In this document: piece by piece, positions 34,099 to 44,900 of the stretch
How the letters are laid out: every line of letters starts with the position of its first letter
Numbering within the stretch: the stretch's first letter is position 1
Assembly (NCBI GenBank): GCA_001695595.3
Contig: MBPM02000071.1
Coordinates: forward strand, 62,001-126,000
From: Plasmopara viticola
Taxonomy: Eukaryota; Oomycota; Peronosporomycetes; Peronosporales; Peronosporaceae
Direction of reading: 5' to 3'
DNA: 64,000 bases
Position numbers and translations under genes: made by a program
Notes under the pieces: generated by a model
What the model saw: only the letters and a program-made list of their open reading frames with translations
What the model was told of the DNA's origin: nothing
Databases searched by the model: none

Positions 34099-35740
34099 AG
34101 AACTGATCTTACTTGTTTCCTTGACGCTTAACAGTTTGATTAGCTGCTAAATATCTGTCGTGCAGAGCTTTCTGCATTTAATTTCTGCACTGCCTTCTGC
34201 AGAAAGATTTGCCTAGGTTTCGGCTTCGTATTCATCTTCGCAGCGTGCTCTTGGTTCTTGCTGAGCTTAGTCATGCGCAAGGTTTGGTGGCAGTGAGACA
34301 ATAGGGAGTTTACTTCTGTTGTGCGAGCAATACGCGTTCCACAAGCGCTCGGACAGACCCAGCGCGTGCTTACTGTTCGAGTGGTTTAGCTTTTTTAAGT
34401 GTTGTTCGCAGACGCCGTCTATCATCTTAATTATATGATCGACGAGAAGTACACATTTTGAATCGCCGACGTGATGCCAGTCATGAGATTCACTTCGTGG
34501 AAGGTGCCGTATACACGATTGCATACAAGATGGAACAGTCGCTGCAGATAAGACCCCGTGTGCATGTCAGAATCCAAATTGAAGATGTCGAGCGACCGAG
34601 CCCGTCAAACACCTTGAATGGAGGTGCTCCGAGGATGCTCGCTTAAGTGCGAGGTAGATTAGGTCCGACCAATTTGAGCAGCTTTTTTTAGGCAGGCCTT
34701 TATCATGCTTGCCGAAGAGTGATGCCATACTTTTTGCATGTGGGCAATTGCAAACGTACACCCGGTATTAAACCAAATGTCATGCTGAGTGCGAGGCATA
34801 GCATATGGCCGCAACTGCTCCGATTTAGACGCGATGAAAATTAGTCTTCAATAGCAGCTTACTGGCACTCATTTGCTTTGATGCCGCAAGCAAGAGGCTT
34901 GAGCATCTCCACTCGACAATACGCAGCGTCGACTTCAGCATTTTTCCAATAATTTGCTGGAAGAGTAATTTTGCCATAGTCGGAGGCTTGTCTTTCTCCT
35001 GCGAAAATGAGGCAGTGCAGCGAACGTGTCTGCAGTCAAGGTACAAACAGCTAATAGCGTGCCCATCTGCACATCATCTGGCTCTGACAGGTTCAATCAG
35101 TGAACTTTCTCCCTGAACGTTAGGCGTGCCGTTTGCCAACTTCGAAGAGGTAAAGGTTGGAGCGGCAAAAAAGTTCTTTAATCAAAATGCCACTCGACTT
35201 CAAGGGAAGTTGTCGTTATCGCCAGCCCTCATTATTTAGTATTCAGTTGTATTTGTGTCTCCGCGTGGCATCAACGAAAATTTTATAGCCTCATACCCTA
35301 AATAATACGCTTTATGTGTGGCACTTTTGTTACATTCAACAGATCTGTCTTACACTTTACGATATACGTCAACAATTTTTGAAATATTGTCAGTCCTCCT
35401 CATTTTAGAATCGGTTCCTTACCCTTCACTTCTAAGCAGCACCTCATGCTGTTCCCTCCTTGGAAAGCCTCGTATACCATTTGTGTTATATGCTTTTTGA
35501 AACCTTAAGTGACACAATGTTGTACGCAGATTATATATAAGCATGCCCTCGCAATCTTGGTGAACAACAGCTTATATTACTGGGACTCGATTACACGTGA
35601 GTTCTATGTGTCAAATCAAGAAGCACTTATTCTATTTTTAAGAATTTAATCATAGCAAGGATTCAATGTACAAGCATGGAATTACTACTTGATTATATCC
35701 TTTAAAGCTTACTTTTGTTTTCGAACCTAAATAGCGACAT
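34099..35740. other. Intergenic stretch
   Basis: No gene is supported. Several short minus-strand frames between 34267 and 35046 look protein-like but start without ATG, are interrupted by stops and match nothing I recognise. They may be fragments of one dead gene or transposon. Confidence 0.4.
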
Positions 35741-36089
35741 ATTACAATGCATTTTTCGGAAAAGGTTGGGGTGACGCCCTCCTTCCAAGCGCGGGGGCTA
35801 AATGCTCGCGCGCTTCGGGCAGGTGCTCTCGGGCATCTGCAGGTCTCTAACGAGTCTCACCCTCGACGCGACGGTCTCCAGCACTAGGGCGCCACCTGGG
35901 CTCTTACCAAGTCAGAACTACACAAAATAATGGAAGACCCTCACGGCCTCGGTGCTGGCTGCACTGCCCGCCGAACGAGACCCGACGTATGCGGACACCA
36001 CTCTATGCCGTGGACTAGCCATAGAGCCTAGCACGTGCATAACTTGGCAACGCGATAACGTAATACAATACAATACAATTACAATGCAT
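35741..36089 (+). mobile_element. Complete 325-bp SINE-like element with 12-bp target duplication (copy A)
   Basis: The element spans 35753-36077, begins TTTTCGGAAAAGG and ends in a short ATACA repeat tail. It is flanked by the 12-bp direct repeat attacaatgcat (35741-35752 and 36078-36089), a target-site duplication. The length matches copy B at 47887-48211 exactly. There is no protein-coding capacity and there are no long terminal repeats. Target duplications of 12-13 bp and a simple-repeat tail point to LINE-driven retroposition. A clear tRNA-type A box was not found. A poor B-box-like GCTTCGGGC lies about 60 bases in. Confidence 0.85.
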
Positions 36090-36376
36090 AAAGGGATGGT
36101 GATTAATTTGCATCGTTTAAGCAATATATAAGTACAAGTAAAGAAGAATTCTGTCAAATTCGCCTGGTATCGCAGCAATGGAGTGTATAAGCCTATGAGC
36201 TAAGCGTAATTTCGCTGGTTATAATTGAGATGTCAAAGTAATCGCAACCTTCAGAATTTGATGAGTTATTTCTTTGGACAGGACATCAGCAAGCTACTTC
36301 GAAAATTCTCAACATAACTCGTTGACTAATCACAGCGCTGTGTTGATGACGCCTCTGCCCTACAATATTAGTCAGC

Positions 36377-36700
36377 TTATTGATTTCGTTGATTACTCTT
36401 TGACATTACTGCAGCTCCTGCTTGGCCCATAATAATTTCAACTAGTAGTTTATAAAATGGGAAATTTTGGAAAATAGTCCCTATGCCTAGAACTGTATAA
36501 GCTTGATTACGCAACGCTTTCGCAGCTGGCTCGGGGATTTCTCGATCAGAGCCAGTGTGGGCTATAACAGCATAAAGTGTCATTAGGGCCATATGATTTA
36601 GTTGATTGAGTTCTTGTATCATCAATATCGGTAGCTTTCAAGTCTTCAATCCTTTGCAGTCCTAAAATAAATGTCACTCCCAACCCTATAGCTTCATGCG
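36377..36700 (-). pseudogene. Frame-shifted gene fragment, unrecognised
   Basis: The minus strand reads as smooth protein in one frame from about 36700 to 36610, then continues in another frame as an 82-residue stretch ending at TAA 36377. The second part has helical, membrane-facing character, with an AYTVLGIGTIFQNFPFYKLL segment. A one- or two-base shift near 36610 breaks the reading, and no intron was found to mend it. It looks like the 3' end of a larger dead gene lying beside the CDP-alcohol phosphotransferase promoter. The family was not identified. Confidence 0.35.
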
Positions 36701-36727
36701 ACACGTCATCGGCTTAAAGTGAGGGTA

Positions 36728-36790
36728 GACCGTATTTCAAGTTTACGAACCGACCTTATTTCAAGTTTTTTTCGACCTTATTTCAAATTT
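36728..36790 (+). repeat. Three spaced copies of a 17-bp motif upstream of the CDP-alcohol phosphotransferase
   Basis: The motif gaccttatttcaagttt occurs at 36728-36744, 36752-36768 and 36774-36790 with one change in the first and one in the third copy. The last copy ends 39 bases before the start codon. It may be a transcription-factor site array or a local slippage product. Confidence 0.8.
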
Positions 36791-36829
36791 AAGCGTGTGC
36801 CGACGACTAGTACGTCGTCTAAGATAGCG

Positions 36830-38008
36830 ATGCCCCCAGTCGACGTGAAGACAGATAGAGATACACTCAAGTCTACTACTAAAACAACGTTCAAGGGCAT
36901 GACGCATCGCAATGGCTCGAGTCCGAACTCGCCTACAAGCAGCGACGACGAGCAGTTAGACACTATAAAGCTCGCACCCAAGAGCTCGTCGTCACCACCT
37001 ACCTCTACTCTCTCCAAGGAGACATCGCAGGAGTCGGTCATCGAACGCTATCATAAAGCCACATGCACTAAAATGTACGACGTTGAGGAACTCGTTGACT
37101 TTTACTGGCACCGACGATTGGCAGCCGTGCCTGCTGTGATTGTGAGCTACCTACCATTCGTGATAACACCAAATCAAATCACGATATTTGGCTTGTTTCT
37201 CGGGTGGGGTGCTGCCCTGTGTCTCTACGACTCTGAGTTTCACCTTCCACTAGGTTGGGAGCCTTCGAATTCGCTGCTAGGGGCATCACTGTTGATGTTT
37301 ACATGGATTGTTTCAGACTGCACAGACGGACAGGTCGCGCGGCTGTGCAAACGTGGCACCCGCACAGGCCGTATTCTGGATGGCGTTGTCGATGGTCTAG
37401 TGATTGCCCCTAATTTTTGGATCATGGGCGATGTCATGCAGCATCACTATGGCGGAAGTGTCATGTACTTCCACCTTTGTTTCTGGGCGGGGATGTCGCT
37501 TTGGCTCCACGCAATTATTTACGACAAGATCAAGAATGTCTATATGGAAAACGCACTCCCACAATCCGAGTGCTACGGTGAAACGGTTGCGAGCGTGCGT
37601 GCCGAGTATCGTACAGCTCGCAAACAATCGGCATGCGCTTTGGATACGATCCTGCTGGGTATTTATTCAGTGTACTTGGCTGTTCAGGCCGTTTTCACAT
37701 CGGATGCTGCCTCTCAGGCGGAATTGGACCGTCAGGCGTTGCTAGCGTCTTGCACTAGCGAATACCATAACGCTTACCGCCAAAAGTTTGGTAGAGTCGT
37801 GCGCGTGGCGTCGTTTCTCGGCATCAGTGCTCACATAACTGCTGTCTACGTCGCGTATTTCCTGGCCATCTACCACTGGGACGCCCTTTATTACATGCAA
37901 TTTTACCCGCTTGTCGTACTCAATGTTGTGCTAGTTGGTGTGCTGTGTGAGTATCAACGCTCCGGTATGGCCACGTACAAGCCCACGAAGGAAAGTGCCA
38001 AGACCTAA
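36830..38008 (+). CDS. CDP-alcohol phosphotransferase (phospholipid synthesis)
   Basis: Integral membrane enzyme that moves a phospho-alcohol from a CDP-linked donor to an acceptor, making phospholipids. One exon encodes 392 residues. The catalytic signature D-G-x2-A-R-x8-G-x3-D-x3-D is complete: Asp166-Gly167, Ala170-Arg171, Gly180, Asp184, Asp188. The first about 90 residues are Ser/Thr-rich and soluble. About six hydrophobic helices follow. Ethanolamine/choline phosphotransferase is the usual eukaryotic soluble-donor type, but the substrate cannot be fixed from the motif, and phosphatidylinositol-synthase-like activity is possible. The start is the first ATG after the three 17-bp motifs. 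It is tail-to-tail with the MFS-Sec14 gene, 214 bases apart. Confidence 0.85.
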   Translation: MPPVDVKTDRDTLKSTTKTTFKGMTHRNGSSPNSPTSSDDEQLDTIKLAPKSSSSPPTSTLSKETSQESVIERYHKATCTKMYDVEELVDFYWHRRLAAVPAVIVSYLPFVITPNQITIFGLFLGWGAALCLYDSEFHLPLGWEPSNSLLGASLLMFTWIVSDCTDGQVARLCKRGTRTGRILDGVVDGLVIAPNFWIMGDVMQHHYGGSVMYFHLCFWAGMSLWLHAIIYDKIKNVYMENALPQSECYGETVASVRAEYRTARKQSACALDTILLGIYSVYLAVQAVFTSDAASQAELDRQALLASCTSEYHNAYRQKFGRVVRVASFLGISAHITAVYVAYFLAIYHWDALYYMQFYPLVVLNVVLVGVLCEYQRSGMATYKPTKESAKT

Positions 38009-38222
38009 GCGCGAGCCGTCATAGACTGGGGTCATTGTTCGCCCCTTTTTAGCGCAATGCGAAGTGAGAAACGCTATGAAAGTCATCAAGCAGCACTGTA
38101 GATATTGATTTTAGCAACCTGCTTCTTGCGTTCTACGCTTACATGATCATCGGAGACTGAGTTTGACCATTAAAATCCGATGAAGTACATTACCTTTAGC
38201 CTAAATGTCTTGTCTTGGTTGA

Positions 38223-40748
38223 TTACCGCTTGCCCCTGCTAAACAGCACGGGAAAGTTCATTCTACTCGGGATGGCGATGGAAAAGAAGAGCAGAAACAG
38301 CAATCCTAGTGCTTGTACAAAGTACAGCAAACTTTGATCAAACGGAAAAGCTTGCTCAAAGTAGCCCAAGAGTGCAAAAAGCGCTGGGGCACCGCCGCTC
38401 GCTATGAAATGGCTTGCGTAGCAAATTCGCTGCGCTGAGCGATGTACCGCTAGCCGTCGATCGATTGCAATTGAGTTGTCCAAAAGTGCCATGATCCCAT
38501 GAGACGCCACGCCAGCTACAAGGTGCTTAATTACGAGTACACCGACCACGAGAAACCACAAAAACGGCATTTCATCAGCCTTCAAGAAGTCAATTAACGG
38601 AAAGCAGCCCAGAATTGGGATTTGGAGAAGCAAGCCAAGACGCAGCGTCGCAAGAGGCGTCATGATGCTCCGAGTAGAACGACATATAAAGTTTGACACG
38701 ATATGACTCAAGAGAACGACCAGAGACAGAGATGCCAGCGTGCCAGCAATAGTAAGGGTGATTGACGACACCGTAGAGCGGGACGACGGCGGCCTAGCAT
38801 GCACGCTGCCACCCAATTTGATTGGATTTTGTTTGAAAAACCAAAGCGGAAGCAGCTCATCAAAGCTCAATTGGACTAACGACCAAAAAAAATAAACCAG
38901 CAGCACCAAACAGGCCAAGGGCTCGCTCGTGATCGCCAGGTCAGGTACGGACTTAGCGAATGCTGCCGGAGAAGATCGCGTCGCTACCTTCGACCTCTTC
39001 TCCAGCGGTTGATACGCTCCAGAACTATCAGTACTGGTTCGACAAACGGCCTCAGTCTTGGATGACGGAGTAGCCTGAGAATGAACAACGACAGAGATCA
39101 TTGGTTCCTGATCTTCCAGATCCTCCATACCCTGGAGTCCATACTCAGAGCAATCGAAAAACGCCTCTTCATCACTCTCACCATCACTGCGGATACTGCT
39201 ACCACCCGCTCGCGTCACACTTGCGCGTCGTGATCGTGGTGTACCCACAAGTTCAATCGTGCGCTCTAGTGGTGCGGTAGTGCGCTTGAGAAGGTCGTCC
39301 AACGCCCGTTCCTGAGCACTTTTCCCAATTTCTACACCATTACGTCCGCCATAGCTTTGAGGCAAGCTATCAACACCAACTAGCGCAATCAAGTCATGCG
39401 TTGCCGTTGCATTTGACAAGAACGATACTTTGTCCGCCGTACGCTTTGCCAAGTGGGGACGAATACTTGTCATGACTTGCGAAAACCATACCGGAGAGTT
39501 AAGAACCGCCACAGCTTGCAAGCGATCCGGCAGCTCACACTGGAGCGTGTTTACGACAGCACAAACACTTTCCACTGCACGAGCGTCAACGTCGCATAGC
39601 GATAGACCATCGAGATCGACAATATACACAAACTTTTGACTCGATGTACGCAGCAGTGTCTCTTGTGCAAATGCGAGAAAAAAGCGGTAATGGTCACGTA
39701 GATCGGCAGTCGTGAATCCTGCAGTGTAGAGTTTGTCCATCTTGACACGACCAACAAAGTCCCAGACAATTAAATGCCCGTCCGAGGTGTAGCCGTGGAA
39801 ATAGTGAGGCAAGATACCTCGGATGAGACGAAAATGCGGCTGGGGAGTTGCCAACAACTTGATTGCAGCCCACTTTGCCGGCGATGCCATCGCTTTTTTC
39901 AAACCCAAACCCATGGCTTTTCGGCCAAAAGTCTCTTCAAATGCAGACTTGACGTGCGCGACAGCAGCGGCCATGGGACTGCCACTCTCGCTACTGCTCG
40001 TACTGCTTGTATGCAAACTCGTCGACGAGTGCGGAGAAGGGTGTGAATCAACTTGATTCTGTGGCATAGAGTTCAAAAACTCGTCATCTTCTTCGGCAAG
40101 CTGCGAGTACGCCGTTCGGCTACGTAGACGCAGTCCTGAGAGCATCACGACGACTGCAATCCAAGCGAGGATCGACACAAAACAGAATGGATAAAAGTAC
40201 ATTGAAGAGTCCCTTGCAACTGGATCGGCGTTTGACGTGTCCGGCATCTTCACTCTTAGTGATATGAACGTAAAGGTCCCGATGGCCCCGATCCCGATCC
40301 CCACCGTTCGGGTAATAAGCGCCAACATCGGCTGCCTGTCGCCGCATATGTTGTCAATCTCAATTGAAGCCACTGACAATACACCACTACAAAGTCCGGT
40401 CGCAAAACGCACGATGGCTATGGCCAGCAAGCTCTTACACAGCAGTAAGCTAAAGAACCCAGCCCCCGTGACCGCCAGTCCCCATAATATGACACCCTTG
40501 CTACTGTTGAAGGAGCGTGCTAAATTGATCCAAAAGCCGCAACTTAGCGCGTGGCCGAGAAAGCCTGAGCCGGAGATGATGGCTGTGTAGAAGCCTAGAC
40601 GATGGAAAGACGTGTCGGGATAGAAGTGCAGCGTTAGCATTGGACCGAGCACGAGCACTACTGTATGCGCAATGTACTCGATCATGCCGCAAGCCATCAG
40701 GAAGAGCATGCGCGCATCGACGCCGGGGCAGCAGCCAAAACACGCCAT
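38223..40748 (-). CDS. Major Facilitator transporter with an inserted Sec14/CRAL-TRIO lipid-binding domain
   Basis: A single exon encodes 841 residues. Residues about 10-210 contain six hydrophobic helices, the N-terminal half of a Major Facilitator fold. Residues 610-835 contain the second six. The central cytoplasmic loop is about 400 residues long instead of the usual few dozen. Inside it, residues about 295-470 read as a CRAL-TRIO (Sec14) domain: a HGYTSDGHLIVWDFVGR entry strand, KFVYIVDLDGLSL, ELPDRLQAVAVLNSPVWF, and the closing LPQSYGG at residues 462-468. Ser-rich acidic linkers flank it (210-260 and 480-600). No frameshift or fusion junction is seen. A transporter that binds or presents a lipid or other hydrophobic cargo from its own cytosolic domain is inferred; substrate and membrane are unknown. 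Confidence 0.85.
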   Translation of the reverse strand: MACFGCCPGVDARMLFLMACGMIEYIAHTVVLVLGPMLTLHFYPDTSFHRLGFYTAIISGSGFLGHALSCGFWINLARSFNSSKGVILWGLAVTGAGFFSLLLCKSLLAIAIVRFATGLCSGVLSVASIEIDNICGDRQPMLALITRTVGIGIGAIGTFTFISLRVKMPDTSNADPVARDSSMYFYPFCFVSILAWIAVVVMLSGLRLRSRTAYSQLAEEDDEFLNSMPQNQVDSHPSPHSSTSLHTSSTSSSESGSPMAAAVAHVKSAFEETFGRKAMGLGLKKAMASPAKWAAIKLLATPQPHFRLIRGILPHYFHGYTSDGHLIVWDFVGRVKMDKLYTAGFTTADLRDHYRFFLAFAQETLLRTSSQKFVYIVDLDGLSLCDVDARAVESVCAVVNTLQCELPDRLQAVAVLNSPVWFSQVMTSIRPHLAKRTADKVSFLSNATATHDLIALVGVDSLPQSYGGRNGVEIGKSAQERALDDLLKRTTAPLERTIELVGTPRSRRASVTRAGGSSIRSDGESDEEAFFDCSEYGLQGMEDLEDQEPMISVVVHSQATPSSKTEAVCRTSTDSSGAYQPLEKRSKVATRSSPAAFAKSVPDLAITSEPLACLVLLVYFFWSLVQLSFDELLPLWFFKQNPIKLGGSVHARPPSSRSTVSSITLTIAGTLASLSLVVLLSHIVSNFICRSTRSIMTPLATLRLGLLLQIPILGCFPLIDFLKADEMPFLWFLVVGVLVIKHLVAGVASHGIMALLDNSIAIDRRLAVHRSAQRICYASHFIASGGAPALFALLGYFEQAFPFDQSLLYFVQALGLLFLLFFSIAIPSRMNFPVLFSRGKR

Positions 40749-41436
40749 TGCGCAAAAAATAGAGGTTGCCTTTGTCGTGTAATTCTTCCGTACCAGCTGA
40801 TTAAAAGGCAGTTCTCCAGTTGCGGGAGAGAGACGTCACTGGATACTTACTACGTAAGCAATACTTGTAGGTCATTGGCTGAGGAGACTACAGGAGTTTG
40901 TTCCATATTAATCTTTATGGGTATGATATTATTATGTGAGGCAATAAAGGTTTCGAAATCCACACACACTTTTTTTCTTTTCTGAGATCAAAACCATCGA
41001 CGCATTGAGAGCACATTGCAATTGTGACAGGAGACCAGCACTTTGCCAGAGAAGGCGTACAGAAACATATACAATTGATTGGTTTCTTTTCCCAATTAAA
41101 AAATGCATTAGCGGTGGTTCCTGATCGACAATATGTTCCGAAGAAAAAGAGAGATTTGACTCAGGAGCCTTGTAGGGAGTCTACCTCAGTAAGTCGGGAT
41201 ATTTCCATATTGTGCGTGATAAGTCGATATATGCAAGAATAATCTAAAAGAAAAAACAGGATGAAATTATAAATTAGATGGTGAAATGTATTATTGAATG
41301 CTAAAGATCCGTCTACAAATGCACCAAGTGCCGTCGCTAGCACCTACATTAAACGTCATAGTTGCATGAGGCTTAGCGTAAACGCTTGGAAACCCTTCAA
41401 GGACGCAACTACACCAAGTGCTCAAAGCCTGCTAAT

Positions 41437-41989
41437 TTAAGCCGCAATAGAATCCGGTTCAGGTGAACGCGAGCGCGTTGGCGCTGTATTATTCGCAGGC
41501 CCAGTCATTAAAGACCGACCTATCACTTTCGGACAAAATTTGATTTTTGAAGGTGAAGTAGCCTCTATTTCGAGGGGCGCGGGACTCGCGACATCGTAGC
41601 GAAGCGTTGTAAATACGCGCTTGAGGCTCATTGCAGCTCCAAAATATCCAGGCTTTGTCTGTCTTGGACAGAGCTTGGATTTCTTGAAGCTGCAATTTCC
41701 AGCGCATGCCAAGACAATAGAAGTCGAGGTTGCCGACAACACAATTTTTCAGTTCTTTAATTGCGTCAGCCAGTCGCCTTACGCGAGTAATGTCAAAGTG
41801 GACGGTATGCGGTGCACCGCATGAAACAGGGCAGTTTCCTTGCAATTCTTCTTCAATCGAGGTAGCAAGAGTCGATATTACGAGGAGAGCATTTGGGCGC
41901 GATAATGTCGTCAGGGTGAACGCCAGCATTTTGAAAGTGGTGAGAATATTCTCATACCAAAAACGCACGCAAGATTGACGCCTCATCAA
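41437..41989 (-). pseudogene. Broken Cys-containing open frame, unrecognised
   Basis: Two overlapping minus-strand frames, 41489-41989 (166 codons) and 41437-41742 (101 codons), both read as protein-like. The upstream one begins with a hydrophobic stretch that could be a signal peptide, followed by paired Cys residues. The downstream one is basic with a Ser/Pro-rich end. A frameshift near 41740 could split one former protein of about 180-190 residues. I cannot assign a family, and a chance overlap is possible. Confidence 0.25.
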
Positions 41990-44900
41990 TCAATTAGGCT
42001 ATGACGCCGTAAACGCTTGTGAATATTATCAGCGGACCCCTCGACGGGGATACGCTTCACGCTATTAGGGTCGAAGATATCGAGGCCACGAACCGAACAT
42101 ATCTCAAGTCCTGTTGTAATTGTTCGAAGAAGTGCCCTTAGGAAAATAATGTTGCGGATTATAAGTCACAGCACGATAGGCGATGACGACTCTTTAGCCG
42201 AGCGAACTCGTTAAAAAATCACTCCACTCGGAATTTCAATCTTGGTGAAACGGCCGGGAAAAACGCTTAATAATTACATCTTTGAGCCTTTTTACCCAGC
42301 CTAAGCAAGCTTTCAGCCAAGTTCAGACATCTCATAAGGCCTGAGTGCCGCCAGTGAGGCCTGCAGTGTCGCCTCAGATACATATTTCTCTTATCGCTAG
42401 ATATCCGCATTAGATAAATTCTGCGATAGTGGGGGCCTATCTCCTTGAGCCGCGCTAAATGCACGTTCACTATCTGAAGTCGAAACTTCAATGCTAAAGG
42501 CATTCATGGTTTCTTAAAATGATCACAGCCGGTTCATCAAGCAAAAGTATGTAGCTCTTCTCGCATTAAAATTTAAGCAAAATGTTGACTGCAACTATTT
42601 TTTGCGCCTTACCAAAATGATAGATAAATGTATTACGGCTTATCAGGCTCAATCAGCCGAACGAAGACAAAAACCGGAGCCGATGGGTTTGCGCAGCAAG
42701 TACAATAGTCGCTTGCAAATACACAATTTGCGGCACACAGGCTTACGAGCGTGTGCTATAATGAAGATTAGTCTCAGCATTATTAAATGTGAAGTAAGCT
42801 CTATATATAGAAACTCTACGGCTCAAAATAATTCTTGCCAGACGATACTACCGTGCAAAGAGGAGATCAAAGAGTCGTTATCATAATATCTACACTGCCA
42901 TAAAGATCAATTGTGTGTGCAGGTCTGATCCCCTAGTCAGTGCCGAAAGCATTCAGACAGTTCTAATCAGACAATGGGTTTATCCGTGAAACTCTCGGTA
43001 TTGTCAATGTCTTAACATGTACCTTAAACTACATGCTGCTTTTCTATTAACTTCACAGGGTCACTGCCTTTTCGTTATTGTTCGAAGTATCGCTAGATTC
43101 GTGTCACGTGATACGGCGACACAATAACACACACTGAGCTCGTTCAGTTCAATAAGACGTGATGAAAGCACGAGTATATTGGTAGCTTTGTACCGCCAGG
43201 GCAAGTCAGTGGATTCATCACCTGTTTCAGCCAGTATATTGAGGATACAAGCAGCAAGGCTATTGTAATAGCGGTTTCCAAATACATTGACCTTCCGTAC
43301 ACGGTGTCACAACGAAACTTGTGATGTTTTGGGACACGCTATACTGGCTTGTGATAACACGTTTGCGGATGTCTCTTGCTGACCAATCACAGGTAGAAGG
43401 CACGACGGAAAGCGGCAACCGCTTTCTAGAAGACACGCTAAGCTGATTGCGCTACAATCGTAGACCAATAGTCTATATATGGCTGAATGTATACTTAGCA
43501 ACGCGGTCCACGCACCAACGGACTTAGACTCTAATATGTAAATGTCTTAGAATTTCGCCAAAATTTTGAGGCACGAATGCAATCGGAATGAGTGGTGGTG
43601 AGGCTCGGAAAATCTTTTCCTCCTGGACTTAAATGTGATACTGAATTTCTTGCGGTCACGGTTATCTGATTTTGCGAAAAGTCGACTGTATATACAGCAA
43701 GGCGAGGGATGTGATTGCATGCACCCAAGGTAAACAAAAGCAATTATCGGCATTTTCCAAAAAATAAATTTGAAAGGATTGGCGAACACGAAAGGGTACC
43801 GCTAAGAATCGGTATTTTGACCAAGATGAACAATGTTCTTCAAACTTTCACGCTTTTCGGAGCAATGTTTTCTCACCTAACCTCGCTGATAAGGCAAGTA
43901 CGGGTTGCCACATGGCGACTGATGATGTTTTAGCTACCACGAAAGACTGATGGGCCGCACACGCATAAGGCTGTGTGCTTGGAGCAGTCTGTTGAGCTTA
44001 AAGCGTGCTGCAAGGAAAAAAGCTTCTAACTAGTTCTCACTCAGACACGTGGCAATTATTTCGAGTTTAATTCGTGGCCGGAGTAAATGATCTACTCATC
44101 AATGGCTAGAAGCCGGCATCGTCCAAAAACACCAGCTTGAACGTAAATGCCAAATCTCAACAACCATTACGAGCGCGTACACGCACTTGTGCGCAAACTG
44201 GTTTTAATCACAAAGAAGTCGCAATGCTGGGATAGGATTGGACTCCTTCGGCATTTCATCACCACTAGGATTAGCGGCCAAGTATGCAGAGAGATGTGAG
44301 TGCTTTTACGAGCATCAAGAGCTTCATATAAAATGAATTTTTTATTAATAGACTTCGTGGAAGTCGGAGAACGTTTTCGGCACGTCCTCCCGATGACCTG
44401 TACAATACGCAATAAGAATAAACGGGACCTTCTCATGCAAGCTGTTGTCTTTTGGCCACGCGTCGGTGCAAGGTAGGAGTGGATCTAAAACCGCACTCTT
44501 GACTAACTTTTCTGGCTTCTGGCCAAGCGTTATACCGAATTCAGGGTTGTCTTTCCGACAGGAAGTAAAGAGACGTTTTTTTTCTCAAGGACGTGATTTT
44601 GTCCAAGGTGGTTGGGTTCCGGGCTGTAAAACCCAAAATTCCACCTACTCCCTGTTTTTTATTAGGCATGGCTGGTGAGCCTATCGTCAGATTTGGCACC
44701 TCCAAGCGTGTACTCCAGAGGCATGAAATTTTTTGACAACGCTTTGATTGACCTGGGCTTTTTCATCTCTCTAGCGGGCAGACACGTATTAAAAAATTTC
44801 GTCGTCCAAAAGCGGAGGAATCTTCGAATTACCGGGTAAGGAATAACGAAAGGCGTGCGTTTTATTTTGTGGTGGAGTAGGAAGCTCTTGCACCTCCTAC

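Noticed and set aside
35741..36089. Reading the 325-bp repeats as solo LTRs
   Set aside because: Ends are not TG...CA, the target duplications are 12-13 bp and not 4-6 bp, and there is a simple-repeat tail. These fit retroposition by a LINE.
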